A stretch of DNA of 64,000 nucleotides from contig NC_066337.1 of the NCBI RefSeq assembly GCF_022539315.1, positions 4,483,234 through 4,547,233 of the forward strand. Direction: 5' to 3'. The stretch's first letter is position 1; each line of letters starts with the position of its first letter. This DNA comes from Serinus canaria. Its lineage: Eukaryota > Chordata > Aves > Passeriformes > Fringillidae. This document shows, piece after piece, positions 48,190-59,055 of the stretch. The position numbers and the translations under genes were made by a program. The notes beneath the pieces are model-generated. The model did no database searches. It saw nothing but the letters and a program-made list of their open reading frames with translations, and was not told the origin of the DNA.

Positions 48190-49165
48190 GAGGAATGGCC
48201 AGGGAAGGGAGGGAGAGAGGAACTTCCAGGGAAGGAAGGGAGGGAAAAATGCCAGGGAAGGAAGGAAGGGAGAGAGAGAGGAACTGCCAGGGAAGGAAAG
48301 GAGAGAGAAATGCCAGGGAAGGAAAGGAGAGAGAAATGCCAGGGAAGGAAAGGAGAGAGAAATGCCAGGGAAGGAAAAGAGGAACTGCCAGGGAAGGAAT
48401 GGGAAATACCAGGGAAGGAAGGAAAAGAGGAACTGCCAGGGAAGGAAGGGAGGGAAAAATGCCAGGGAAGGAATGAGAGAGCAATGCCAGGGAAGAAGGA
48501 GCGAGGAACTGCCAGGAAAGAAGGGATAGAGGGAGAACTGCCAGGGAAGGAAGGAGAGAGGAACTGCCAGGGAAGGAATGGAGAACTGCCAGGGAAGGAA
48601 TGGAGGAAATACCAGGGAAAGAAGGGAGACAGGAACTGCCAGGAAGGAAGGGAGGGAGGAACTGCCAGGGAAGGAAGGGAGGGAAAAATGCCAGGGAAGG
48701 AAGGAAGGGAGAGAGAGAGGAACTGCCAGGGAAAGAAGGGAGGGAGAGAGGAACTGCCACGGAATTCAGTGAGGAACTTCCAGGGAAGGCAGAGAGGAAT
48801 TGCCAGGGAAGGAAGAGAGGGAGAAATGCCAGGGAAGGAATGGAGGGAGGAATGGCCAGGGAAGGAAGGGAGAGAGGAAATGCCAGGGAAAGAAGGGATA
48901 GAGGGAGGAACTGCCAGGGAACGAAAGGAGGAAATACCAGGGAAAGAAGGGAGACAGGAACTGCCAGGGAAAGAAGGGAGGGAGGAACTGCCAGGGAAGG
49001 AAGGGAGGGAGGAACTGCCACAGAATTCAGCGAGGAACTTCCAGGGAAGACAGAGAGGAATTGCCAGGGGAGGAAGAGAGGGAGAAATGCCAGGGAAGGA
49101 GGGAGAGAGGAATGGCCAGGGAAGGAAAGGAGGGAGGAACTGCCAGGGAAGGAAGGCAAAGAGAA
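48190..49165. repeat. Purine-rich minisatellite, about 28-30 bp unit, nearly 1 kb
   Basis: More than 30 units of GAACTGCCAGGGAAGGAAGG followed by GAGGGA-type purine runs; variants GAAATGCCAGG, GAATGGCCAGG and AATACCAGG. A longer unit is visible: GAATTCAGTGAGGAACTTCC occurs near 48761 and again (GCGAGG form) near 49023, about 260 bases apart. The + strand is over 80 percent purine. A 684-codon minus-strand open frame and similar frames are by-products. Confidence 0.96.
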
Positions 49166-49536
49166 ACACCTCGCTGGTTCTTTCTTTCCCTCAATGGATT
49201 TGGTGGGAACAGCACTGGCAAACTTCTCCAGGGGTTGTATTCCCAGGAATGTTTGATTTCCACGGGGGAAGAGCACCAGTGGGTTGAGCCAAGGTGGAAG
49301 ACAGGAAATGATCACCCAAAAAAAAACTAATTTAAAAATGAAGATGTTGGGAGGTGGGGCGGCGTTTTTCTCCCAGGAGCTTGGCTGTTCCTTTTGCTCC
49401 TAAAAGCTGGAAGCCTCTGGGTGTAGGAAAACAGCATCCATTCCTTGAAATATGAAAATATCCATAAATATTTTGTCTTCCAGAATGCCTTCCCGAGGAG
49501 TTGGGCCTAGCAATATGGCAGGAAATCCTGCAGAAT

Positions 49537-49558
49537 GCTGCTGCTGCTGCTGCTGCTG
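49537..49558. repeat. CTG microsatellite
   Basis: Seven uninterrupted CTG units. Confidence 0.95.
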
Positions 49559-49696
49559 AGGTAATTTGGATTCTCAGTCAGTATCTCCCCTTCCCTTCGA
49601 GTTCCTTAAAATTATTTCAAGCACAGGAATCCTTAAAAAGTTGCTTTTTGAAGCTAGGATAGAGTGTATGTGTGTGTGTATATGCAAATATATATA

Positions 49697-49697
49697 T

Positions 49698-49744
<47 letters not shown>

Positions 49745-49746
49745 TA
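49697..49746. repeat. TTTA tetranucleotide microsatellite
   Basis: About 12 perfect TTTA units after a short TATATA stretch. Confidence 0.97.
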
Positions 49747-50599
49747 GGCCTAATTAGCTAGGGGTTAAAACTGGGGAGAAAAGAATGGGAATTATCTGAC
49801 AGTTGTGTTTCTTATTTGCCTGAATTTGGGGGCAGGAGGTCCAAGTGGCTGCACACAGCTCTCTGCTCAGGCACACAATGCATTCCAGAGGGATCCATTT
49901 CCCTGGACAGGGCATTTCTGCTCTGTGGTTTGCAAGGAAAAACCACCCACAGACCAAAGCCCAGAGTCAGATCTTTAGAGATTTTATTTCTCCATATTTC
50001 CATCTCTATTCCTTTGGATATAAATCTCTAAAATCTCTTTATACTGGGCTGTTGCTGACACAAATATTCTGCATTTCTGACTGTCCCACCTAGCAGATCC
50101 TGTGATCACTGGTATTGTAAAATTAACAATGAAAAGTCTGTAAGGATCTGAGAAACCGAAATAAAAATCCCTCCATGCACAGGTGGAACTTTTTATTTGG
50201 AATCTCAGCCTTCGAGGCCCATCCAGGCTGATGCAGATTGATCTCTTTGCCTCTGGTGGATTTCCTGCCTCTCTGGGGATGTTCATCAGGTTTCCACAAG
50301 GTGCAATAGATCTGGGATGGATCAATCAGATCTGGGATGGATCAATCAGATCTGGGATGGATCAATGGGGGGAGCATTTCCAACCCCACATCTTGGCCAA
50401 CCCACGGCTCCCTTTCAATCCCCCTCAATATATTGGAGACAAGTGAAGTTTAAAAAGCAGCTCTCATTAAAAAAAATTTAAAATCCACATTTTTCACCAA
50501 ACAAAACTGCTGCTTTGCTGCTGCATTCCTCAGTTTGCTGCCTTACAGCTTGTCCTTTTCCAAAAGGAGCAGGTTGGTTGCTGGATATTTGCAATTTCC

Positions 50600-51235
50600 A
50601 GCCCCCAGGTGCCATGGAATGCCATCCTTGTGCCATGGAATCCATCCCTATGCCCCCAGGTGCCATGGAATCCATCCCTGTGCCCCAGGTGCCATGGAAT
50701 CCATCCCTGTGCCCCAGGTGCCATGGAATCCATCCCTGTGCCCCAGGTGCCATGGAATGCCATCCCTGTGCCCCAGGTGCCATGGAATGCCATCCCTGTG
50801 CCCCAGGTGCCATGGAATCCATCCCTGTGCCCCAGGTGCCATGGAATGCCATCCCTGTGCCCCAGTGCCATGGAATGCCATCCCTGTGCCCCCAGTGCCA
50901 TGGAATGCCATCCCTGTGCCCCAGGTGCCATGGAATGCCATCCCTGTGCCCCCAGGTGCCATGGAATGCCATCCCTGTGCCCCCAGGTGCCATGGAATCC
51001 ATCCCTGTGCCCCCAGGTGCCATGGAATCCATCCCTGTGCCCCCAGTGCCATGGAATCCATCCCTATGCCCCCAGGTGCCATGGAATGCCATCCCTGTGC
51101 CATGGAATCCATCCCTGTGCCCCAGGTGCCATGGAATGCCATCCCTGTGCCATGGAATCCATCCCTGTGCCCCAGGTGCCATGGAATGCCATCCCTGTGC
51201 CCCAGGTGCCATGGAATCCATCCCTGTGCCCACTC
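50600..51235. repeat. 29-31 bp minisatellite, about 22 copies
   Basis: Unit: CAGGTGCCATGGAATCCATC followed by CCTGTGCCC, with alternatives GAATGCCATC and CCCCAG. The mixed lengths keep several frames open, which explains apparent proteins of 250-350 residues. Confidence 0.97.
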
Positions 51236-51269
51236 CTCCCTGCTCTCAGGAATCCAGGGGGCACAATTT

Positions 51270-51440
51270 TCTATACCATACAAACCTCCTATACCATATA
51301 CACCTTCTATACCATACAAATTTTCTATACCATACAAACATCCTGAACCATATAAACTTTCTATACCATATAAACTTTCTATACCATACAAACCTCCTAT
51401 ACCATGCAAACCTTCTATATTCCAAACCTCCTATACCACA
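51270..51440. repeat. 18-bp minisatellite (CTATACCATACAAACCTC type), about nine copies
   Basis: Units vary as CATATAAACTTT, CATACAAATTTT and CATGCAAACCTT. It directly follows the 29-bp array after about 35 bases. Confidence 0.95.
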
Positions 51441-51724
51441 CCCAGCAAACCAAACCTCCCACAACCTTCACCAAACCTTCTGTTCACCCTCAGGGTTTCT
51501 CTCCCAGCTCATTTCCCCCATTTAGGGTTAAAAATGAACATATTGAACAGACAGAGAGCATTTGGTGGAGCTTTCCCAGCGCAGTGAGGCTGAGGGCAAA
51601 ATTCCCTTTTACAGGGGGAAATCCTGGTGCACCCAGCACTGACTGACCCCAAAACTGAACCTTTGGGCCCAGTTTTTAACCTGGGTTTAAGCCTCAGGTT
51701 GCTGCAGTAAATGAGCTGTGTGGT

Positions 51725-51790
51725 GGAGGTTATTTTGGTTATTTTTGGAGGTTATTTTGGTTATTTTTGGAGGTTATTTTGGTTGTTTTT
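51725..51790. repeat. 22-bp repeat, three copies
   Basis: GGAGGTTATTTTGGTTATTT repeated three times, the last diverging to GGTTGTTTTTGG. It lies just before a candidate exon. Confidence 0.95.
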
Positions 51791-51823
51791 GGCTGGGTAA
51801 CATTTGTTGTGTTCCATCTGCAG

Positions 51824-51982
51824 CTCTGTTCCCAAGGAGGGCACGGTCCCTGCCCCGCTCTGCCTCCACCACTGCAGGCACTGAGCTTTCTCCACCCCAC
51901 AATTCCAACCCTGGATTTTCCAAGATGCTGCAGGAGGGATTTGGGCTGCTGAGACCTTTGGGGAAAGCTGGATGCTTTAAAG
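51824..51982 (+). other. Candidate 159-bp exon of the host lncRNA, upstream of mir-100
   Basis: The interval is bounded by an acceptor (TTGTGTTCCATCTGCAG, ending 51823) and a strong donor (TTTAAAG/GTGAGTG, GT at 51983-51984). It is unique, moderately GC-rich sequence just after a 22-bp tandem repeat and 1.2 kb upstream of pre-miR-100. The signals are good, but sequence alone cannot show that they are used. Confidence 0.3.
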
Positions 51983-53156
51983 GTGAGTGTCAGCAGAGGA
52001 GTGTAAAGTTGGAGGATGAATTTAGATACCCTTTGGGCAGATGGTGAAAGTTTCACATCTATAACAGGAGTTTCTTGCCACCCAGAGATGCCAAATAAAG
52101 GAAAAAAACTGCATTTTATAATTGCATATTTACCAGGCTGCAAAGGTTGAAGTGATTTATTTTAAGAACCTGCCCCAAAAAAATAAAAAAAAAAGAAGAG
52201 GGAGAATTTTCTAACAGCATCCAAATAGCAAAATTCTTTTCCAAGTGTTGCCTGTTTGATTTTACAGAGGATAATATTAACTTGCATTAATATGGTTTGT
52301 CTCCTGAAGGAAAAGAAGTGAAAAATTGGAGACACTTTGAGCAAGTGATTTTCTGCCCCAGCTCCATGTGGAGCTCCCAGCCAGGCTGGTTTTCCCCACC
52401 CATAAAATGGGAAATGTTCCTTCCACAGGAGAGAAAACTTGGAAACCTCAGGGAAGGAGGGGGCAAAACTTTGCTTTTCAAGCTTTGTTAGAGAAATCCT
52501 AAAGAACTTTTCTGTTTGTCTGGGTGGAAGAAATGCAGAGTTGAGGTTAGGGGGACCTGCCAGCTTGTTCAGCACAGTGACAGGGGTTTTGTTTTTTGCC
52601 TTTAAAAATAGAATTAAAGTCGATCCCCAGCCCGGTAATGACTTCTCTGAAAGTTAAAGCAGCTCTCAGGGAGTTTTCTTCTGCCTGCTTCAGCCAGGCT
52701 GCCAGAATGGAAACAGCTTTTTGCAGGGTGGGGGGATGGCTGTGTGTTGGAATTCTGTTTGTATCCCGAAGTTTTGCTGCTGGATCATTTCCCACCCTGT
52801 TTTAGTGACACACCTCCAGCGCTGCTCCTCAATTCAATTCCTGTTCACCTCACTCCTGAAATCCTGCCCAGCAAAGTCCTGGTGAGGAAGAACCACAGAT
52901 CAGCTCTAGTTTGGTTGCTTTAATTTCATTTTATTTTATTTAATTTTGCTGATTTCCTAAAGGCCACAGGAATCTGTGGCTTTATGTCAGAACAAAAATC
53001 CATCATCCACTCTGCCCCCCACCTCCAAGGAGGGGCTTTGGGAGAACGAAGGCTCCCGGCTACAACTCAGAAATTCCACTTGCAGGAAGGTTTTTCCTCT
53101 TTCCATCCCCTCCCAAAAGTGACCCCAAACGCTGTCAGGGCCAGCAGGAATCCCTG
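51983..53156. other. Unique sequence leading to mir-100
   Basis: No arrays or mobile elements in the 1.2 kb before the hairpin. Probably intron or primary-transcript sequence; no other gene seen. Confidence 0.5.
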
Positions 53157-53236
53157 CCTGCTGCCACAAACCCGTAGATCCGAACTTGTGCTCATATTCC
53201 ACACAAGCTTGTATCTATAGGTCTGGGGCTGGCTGG
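53157..53236 (+). ncRNA. MIR100: pre-miR-100 microRNA hairpin
   Basis: This is the 80-nt precursor of miR-100, a miR-99/100 family regulator whose known targets include MTOR and SMARCA5. The mature 5p strand occupies 53169-53190, begins AACCCGTAGATCC and is identical to the vertebrate miR-100-5p I know. The 3p strand occupies 53204-53225 and begins CAAGCTTGTATCTATAGG. It differs from the human 3p by one base near its 3' end (TCTG instead of TATG). The two arms pair across a loop at 53191-53203, whose sequence differs from the human loop. The flanking lower stem (CCTG at the 5' end, CTGG at the 3' end) gives the same 80-nt length as the human precursor. It lies on the same strand as let-7a-2, 7 kb upstream of it, as in the vertebrate mir-100/let-7a-2/mir-125b-1 cluster. 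The hairpin should be cut from the MIR100HG-type primary transcript by Drosha/DGCR8. Identification is essentially certain; the exact precursor ends are inferred. Confidence 0.97.
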
Positions 53237-54464
53237 CAAGAGCACCCTGGGGTGCTGCTGCACTTCACCTCCAAACATTCCTCACTCTTCCCTCCTTTTT
53301 CCCCTCCTTCCTCCCTCTTTTATTTTGATTTATTTTTATTTTTAATTTATTTAGAGGAATATAAAAGTGGAGCTGCAAAGCTCTCCCTCAGATTTCAGCG
53401 CCCAAGGGGAGTTTGCTTGGTTGGTGCTGAGGAAAAAGGGGATGGGGGGGACTTGATTTGACATCAGGCTGGAGAAATTAAATCCCCACAGCCATGGCCT
53501 GCCCTGCTCTGATTCTGGAAGAGACAAAATAATTTCATTTATAAAACCAACATGGAGTTGATCTTTCCTTGCTTAGCCCAGGAATTTGTGAGAGGAGCAA
53601 TCACTTCTCCTCCTTTCTATCCAGGAACTTGGAATCCCTTCTCTGACACAGGAGGGGCTTGGCCTTCCAGCTCCACTCTCAAAAATCAGTTTATACAGCA
53701 CCCATTCCTCCTGATTTCATGGCATTTGTGTCTTTTCAAATAGATTTTAAGAGAAAATTCATGCAGGGAAGTGCAAAGGAAGTGGTAGGACAGGAAAAGC
53801 CCACGGGAGCAGGCAGTGCAAAGGCTGCTGGGGAAAAGTGACCTTTAAAGTTGGGGGAGTGGAACAATTCTTCTCGAAGGAGTCATTTTTTAAAACCCCA
53901 ATGTACAGATTCTATATGAAAATAATTAGGCTGTAAACTCAAAATAAAGCCTGACTGTTTCTTTCCAGCAGCTTTTGGTGTTAATTCCACCAAAGATTTG
54001 CTCTGCATTTCCACTTTTAAATTTCTCTGGTTTGAACTTGGCTGCTTTGACACATCCTGCTGTAGGCCAAAAAAGGGGATTTTTTTTTTTCCTTTCTTTG
54101 CTGAATTTCCAGGGTTTTCTCTGTGTTTTCTATTTATTACAGAAGTTTTATTAAACATTTATATTAAAACGAAGTCAGAGAAGTCCAACCACTCTTCTTT
54201 CTCCCTGTGAGCTGAAACTAGGGTCAAAAAAAGGGGGAAAAATTGCATTTTGGTGTCCTGTGTGATTTACAGTCGGGCATAAAAGCTGGTCCTGAAAATT
54301 CCCCAAATGTTTGGATGGGAAATCAAGGAATGAAAGCTGAGGAGTCGTTTCCAGCAGAACTTTTGCTCCTGGACTGTTCTGTGGTGGGATTTTACCCAGG
54401 AGAGGCCCTGGAGCCAAGCTCTCCTCTGGGATCTGGAGGGTGGACGTTGCTCCATCCACGGGGG
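53237..54464. other. Unique sequence after mir-100
   Basis: Pyrimidine-rich run at 53279-53322 followed by TTTATTTTTATTTTTAATTT. No gene recognised. Confidence 0.5.
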
Positions 54465-54566
54465 GACAGTAAAAAATGGAGATGGGGACAGTAAAAAATG
54501 GAGATGGGGACAGCAAAAAATGGAGATGGGGACAGCAAAAAATGGAGATGGGGACAGTAAAAAATG
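54465..54566. repeat. 22-bp repeat, about five copies
   Basis: GACAGTAAAAAATGGAGATG plus GG; two copies read GACAGCAAAAAA. Confidence 0.96.
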
Positions 54567-54649
54567 GTTTTCCAACAAGATCTGTGAAAAATGTGGGCTG
54601 CTCTGGGGTTGGTTTTTAAGTGCTGTGGATGTTCATCACCTGATTGTGA

Positions 54650-54814
54650 CAGTGTTCACAGGGGTCCCAGGGTGAGGGAAGAGATGAGAAAGGTGACTCC
54701 ATGTTCAGAAGGCTTGGTTTATTATTTTATGATATATATGACATTAAAACTTTATTTATTATTTATTATTTTATGATCTATATTACATTAAATTATATAT
54801 ATAAATATATATAT

Positions 54815-54883
<69 letters not shown>

Positions 54884-54945
54884 TACATTAAAGGATTTTT
54901 CATAGAACAGGTTGGTGACAGAGGTTTGGGTTTTCTGTTGATGGA
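54650..54945 (-). mobile_element. Remnant of a passerine LTR-type repeat, interrupted by GATA microsatellite
   Basis: The left part (GGGTCCCAGGGTGAGGGAAG, CTCCATGTTCAGAAGGCTTG, TTTATTATTTTATGATATAT) matches the start of the element at 55139-55565, and the right part (AAAGGATTTTTCATAGAACA, GGTGACAGAGG) matches its end. The middle is missing and an ATAGAT tract sits there. From memory this layout matches a common songbird LTR in antisense; the family name is not certain. Confidence 0.5.
54815..54882. repeat. GATA tetranucleotide microsatellite
   Basis: About 17 perfect TAGA/GATA units after a TATATATAAATATAT stretch. Confidence 0.97.
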
Positions 54946-55065
54946 ATGATTCATTCCAGCTCCCTCTGTTAAACTGCATTTTCCTATGGTGGCCTCCTGC
55001 CCCCAGGGGAGGTTTCAGCTCCCAGATCTCAGCTCCTGGGCTTGGACTGGACTGGGAGATGGAAT

Positions 55066-55130
55066 TCACATCCCATGGAATCCCAGGCTGGTTTGGGGCT
55101 GGAAGGATCCTTAAGAATGGTTTTGTTCCA
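55066..55130 (-). mobile_element. Short CR1 fragment
   Basis: CCCATGGAATCCCAGGCTGG, TTTGGGGCTGGAAGGATCCT and TAAGAATGG form a diverged antisense CR1 3' end between two copies of the LTR-like element. Confidence 0.6.
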
Positions 55131-55138
55131 TGGGCAGG

Positions 55139-55570
55139 TGTGGATGTGTTCTCAGGGGTCCCAGGGTGAGGGAAGGGAGGAGGATCACTCCATGTTCAGA
55201 AGGCTGATTTATTATTTTATGATATTATGACATTAAAATTTATGTTATTCTTATTATTTTATGATCTATATGACATTAAACTACACTAAAAGAGCAGAAG
55301 GAAGGGTTCCAGCAGAAGGCTGGCTGAGAATAGCAAAGGAATGAATGACAAAGGTTTGTCTGTGCCCCAGCCAGTCTGGACAGCTGGGCTGGGATTGGCC
55401 ATTGATCAGAAACAACCCCAGAGACCAATCCCAGCCCCACCTGCTGCACCCACAGCAGCAGAGAAGAATTGTTTGCAGTTTGTTCCTGAGCTCTCTCAGC
55501 TCCTCAGGAGGAACAAATCCCAAGGAAAGGATTTTTCATGGCACATGTGGGTGACAGTGATGGCTCCAAG
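55139..55570 (-). mobile_element. Passerine LTR-type repeat (probable solo LTR), antisense
   Basis: Starts GTGGATGTGTTCTCAGGGGT, carries CTCCATGTTCAGAAGGCTGA, TTTATTATTTTATGATATTA, GGATTGGCCATTGATCAGAA, ACCCACAGCAGCAGAGAAGA and TTGTTCCTGAGCTCTCTCAG, and ends AAAGGATTTTTCATGGCACA and GGTGACAGTGA. This order agrees with an LTR I recall as abundant in songbird genomes. On the minus strand TCATAAAATAATAAATCA gives an AATAAA signal. No internal viral genes are present. Confidence 0.6.
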
Positions 55571-56317
55571 GGAAGCCTGGGCTCCTTTAGTCTGAGCTCC
55601 AAGGAGAATTGAGCTGGTGAAACCCAATAAAATCCAGATTTCTGTCACATGGTCTCTCCTCTTTGAAGCCATTTGGGGTAGAATGGGCTGAGAAAAGCCT
55701 GGAATTGGCCAGGGATGTTCTGGCCCTTCAGGTGGCATTGCTTGGACAGTGCCAAACACCCCCTGGCAGGGGAATTGGGTCAGATATGTCCCAAAATGAG
55801 GCACCACCAATTGATTTGATTTTTTTTTTAATTAGGAAATCAATACTTGAATCATAAAAAAAGAAAGAATAAACAGATTTTTTTTTCTTCTCTGTAAAAC
55901 ATTTTAGTGCAATTTCTCTCTGAAGAAGCTGGGACCTGCTGATCAATATCTGATTTTTTTTTTTTTTTTTACCTCCTTTTGGTGAGAGGCTTGGTCTAAA
56001 CACAGCTGGATGCTTGGAGAGGAAACTTGAGAGAAGTGGCAGCAGAAGTGGGGGAGCTGCTGGGAGGAGGAGCAGGGAGTTATTTCTGAGGCTGAGCATG
56101 TTTGCTGATTGCTCTGGGTTTTTGGGGTGAGTTTGGAGTATTATAATATATAATCCATAGTATATAATATATAATATATACCCTGTATATTATAGAATAT
56201 ATGCCCTCAAGTGATGTCACCCTCCTGGCTGGTGCCATTTCCCCCCAGATCAGCACGGGGTGCTCGGGTTTGGCTGTGTCACCCAGGGCTGGTGCTCCCC
56301 AGGGCCCCATGAGGTTC
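55571..56317. other. Unique sequence with T tracts
   Basis: T tracts at 55820-55829 and 55954-55970 and an ATATAATATATAATA patch at 56140-56190. No gene recognised. Confidence 0.5.
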
Positions 56318-56850
56318 AGGGGTGAGAGCCCAGGGGTGAGAGCCCAGGGGTGAGAGCCCAGGGGTGAGAGCCCAGCAGGGAGAGCCCAGGGGTGAGAGCC
56401 CAGCAGGGAGAGCCCAGCAGTGAGAGCCAGGGGGAGAGCCCAGGGGTGAGAGCCCAGCGGAGAGCCCAGCAGTGAGTGCCCAGGGGTGAGAGCCCAGGGG
56501 TGAGAGCCCAGGGGTGAGAGCCCAGGGGTGAGAGCCCAGCAGGGAGAGCCCAGCAGTGAGAGCCCAGCAGTGAGAGCCCAGCAGGGAGAGCCCAGCAGGG
56601 AGAGCCCAGCAGGGAGAGCCCAGGAGAGCCCAGGGGTGAGAGCCCAGCAGGGAGAGCCCAGCAGGGAGAGCCAGGCAGTGAGAGCCCAGGGGTGAGAGCC
56701 CAGCAGGGAGAGCCCAGGGGTGAGAGCCCAGGGGTGAGAGCCCAGCAGTGAGAGCCCAGCAGGGAGAGCCCAGCAGGGAGAGCCCAGCAGTGAGAGCCCA
56801 GCAGTGAGAGCCCAGGGGTGAGAGCCCAGCAGTGAGAGCCCAGCAATGAC
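56318..56850. repeat. 14-bp minisatellite (GAGAGCCCAGGGGT / GAGAGCCCAGCAGG), about 38 copies
   Basis: Two main unit types, CCCAGGGGTGAGAG and CCCAGCAGGGAGAG, plus CCCAGCAGTGAGAG, mixed without obvious order. Frames of 220-230 codons on the minus strand are artefacts of the array. Confidence 0.97.
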
Positions 56851-57572
56851 AGCCCAGCCACCTTTCCCCTAGCAAAACCCCGAGCTGGAAATGCAGGATT
56901 GAGCAAACCTTCAGTGCTGCAACCCCGGCTAAAAGTGGAGGCAAGGATTTTGTCATGAGCTGAAACATTTTGGAGAGCTTTCAAAATATTTGCTTGCTCT
57001 GGATTTCAGCTGAGCCTGGATGAGGTTTCTCTCCCTGCTTTCAGCCTCTTGCCCTTCCAGCCCCTTTCAGTGTTTTTGCCAGACTTTGAGGAGAGCTCTC
57101 TGAGCTGGGCTAAACCTTTGAAAACCTTGAGGTTCCTCATTGCACCCAACTTCTAAGAAAGTTCCACCAAATAAAGCTGAAGGAGGGAGGTGAGCAGCAG
57201 GAATCCTGTCAGCATTCCCAGTGTGACAAACCCCTCCTGTCTGAGGTGGATAAAAACAAAATAATAAAAATAAAGATCCCTCCAGGCTGAAATTTGGCGA
57301 ATGGGATCTCAGCCCTCCTCCTCATCCTCCTCCTCCTCCTCCTGCATCTCTCCCAGCCCGAGGGGTCAGAGCCACAGCTCAGGGGGGATTTTCCTGGTAC
57401 CCAGTGGGCAAAATTCAGCTTCCCTGCCCATCACAGAGAGTGCCCATTGCTGGAGTCCTGTTCAAAGTCTGGAAATGCATAAAAAGGGGGATTTGGGGCA
57501 GGGGGTTCCTGCATGAGGCACGGTTTTATGGCAGCAGTTGGGAATGTTCTTATATTATTTTAATATTCAGAA
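56851..57572. other. Unique sequence, no gene seen
   Basis: A CTC tract at 57316-57342; otherwise nothing recognised. Confidence 0.5.
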
Positions 57573-57683
57573 TAGACTAGACTAGACTAGACTAGACTAG
57601 ACTAGACTAGACTAGAATAGAATAGAATAGAATAGAATAGAATAGAATAGAATAGAATAGAATAGAATAGAATAGAATAGAAT
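57573..57683. repeat. Pentanucleotide array switching from GACTA to GAATA
   Basis: About eight GACTA units (57574-57613) run in phase into about 14 GAATA units (57614-57683). Confidence 0.97.
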
Positions 57684-57699
57684 AATTTGGGAATATTCT

Positions 57700-58490
57700 G
57701 CCACCAATAACGGCACAAATAAATAATGGCAAAAAAAATAATGGTACAAATAAATAATGGTACAAATAATGGCAGAAATTATGGCACAGATAAATAATGG
57801 CAAAAACAATTAATGGCACAGATAATGGCACAAATAAATAATGGCAGAAATAATGGCACAAACTGGCACCAATTATGGCACAAATAATGGCACAAACAGT
57901 GGCACAAATAAATAATGGTACGAATAAATAATGGCACAAATAATGGCAGAAATTATGGCACAGATAAATAATGGCAAAAATAAATGATGGCACAATTAAA
58001 TAATGGCACGAATAAATAATGGTACAAATAATGGCACAAATAAATAATGGCACAAATAAATAATGGCAGAAATAATGGCACAATGGCAGAAATAATGGCA
58101 CAAATAATGGCACAAATAATGGCACAAATAATGGTACAAATAAGTAATGGCAAAAAAAATAATGGTACAAATAATGGCAGAAATAATGGCAGAAATTATG
58201 GCACAAATAAATAATGGCAAAAATAAATAATGGCACAAGTAATGGCACAAATAATGACACAAACTGACACCAATAATGGCACAAATAATGGCACAAACAA
58301 TGGCACAAATAATGGCAAAAATAATGGCAAAAATAATGGCAAAAATAATGGTACAAACAGTGGCACAAATAAATAATGGCACAAATAATGGCTGAAATAA
58401 ACAATGGCACAAATATTGGCACAAATAAATAATGGCACCAGTAATGGCACCAATAATGGCACAATAATGGCACAATAATGGGGCTTTGTC
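57700..58490. repeat. AAATAATGGCACA-type minisatellite, about 790 bp
   Basis: Short units ATAATGGCACAA (12 bp) and longer ATAAATAATGGCACAA (16 bp), with GGTACAA, GGCAGAA and GGCAAAA variants. Minus-strand frames of over 200 codons with a CHYLCHY-like pattern are artefacts. Confidence 0.96.
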
Positions 58491-58977
58491 CGGCTCCTTT
58501 TCCAGAGCTGTGCTTTGGTCACTGCTCCAAGAGTTAACAGTGCCTCTGCTCTCTGCTGACTGAAATGTGCTGCATTTCCACTCCTTGGTCAAAGTAAACT
58601 TTACTAAATATGGAATCCTGAGGAATTGGGATACCACCAACACCATGGGCACTCAGACATCGCAGAAAGATTATTTTGCATTTTTCCCAGCTCGTTCTCT
58701 GCTGCTGCAGGCTGAACTCTGGGCAGTGATGCTGCTTCCCATCTCCCTCCTGTATTTCCTGCCAGGCCTGGGGTGCAAAGGCAGGGCAGTGCCTTCTCCA
58801 TCAGCAGCAATTCCTGGAGTTCAGCAGAGCTCAGGGCTCATCCCTGACCTTTGAATCCCTTGGAATCCCCTTCCTGGGATTCCAAAGGCCAGGGGCTGGA
58901 TGCACCTGAGGGGCAGCTCCAGCCCCACCAGCACATTCGGGGATGATAACAACAAAAATAGCAATAACAGCAGCAAA
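58491..58977. other. Unique spacer between two arrays
   Basis: Nothing recognised; contains TTCCTGGGATTCCAAAGGCC near 58871. Confidence 0.45.
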
Positions 58978-58984
58978 TTTAATA

Positions 58985-59055
<71 letters not shown>

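Larger units (their letters stand above)
49166..50596. other. Unique sequence with microsatellites
   Basis: Contains CTG (49537-49558), TTTA (49697-49746) and a 20-bp GATCTGGGATGGATCAATCA repeat in three copies (50309-50367). No gene recognised. Confidence 0.5.

Noticed and set aside
47261..49315. 684-codon open frame on the minus strand, rich in Ser, Pro, Phe and Leu
   Set aside because: About half of it is the purine-rich minisatellite read backwards and the rest covers T/A tracts. There is no domain, the composition is periodic, and other frames are equally open.
50515..51587. Overlapping frames of 245-350 codons on both strands with Cys/Pro/His or Gly/Trp/His repeats
   Set aside because: All lie in the 29-31 bp and 18-bp arrays; three frames are open at once, the mark of a tandem repeat and not of a gene.
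56318..56850. G-quadruplex cluster from recurrent GGGG every 14 bases
   Set aside because: Loops would be about 10 bases and many units break the G run; canonical quadruplexes are not supported.
56279..58652. Several 200-290-codon minus-strand frames
   Set aside because: They are products of the 14-bp and ATAATGGCACAA arrays.
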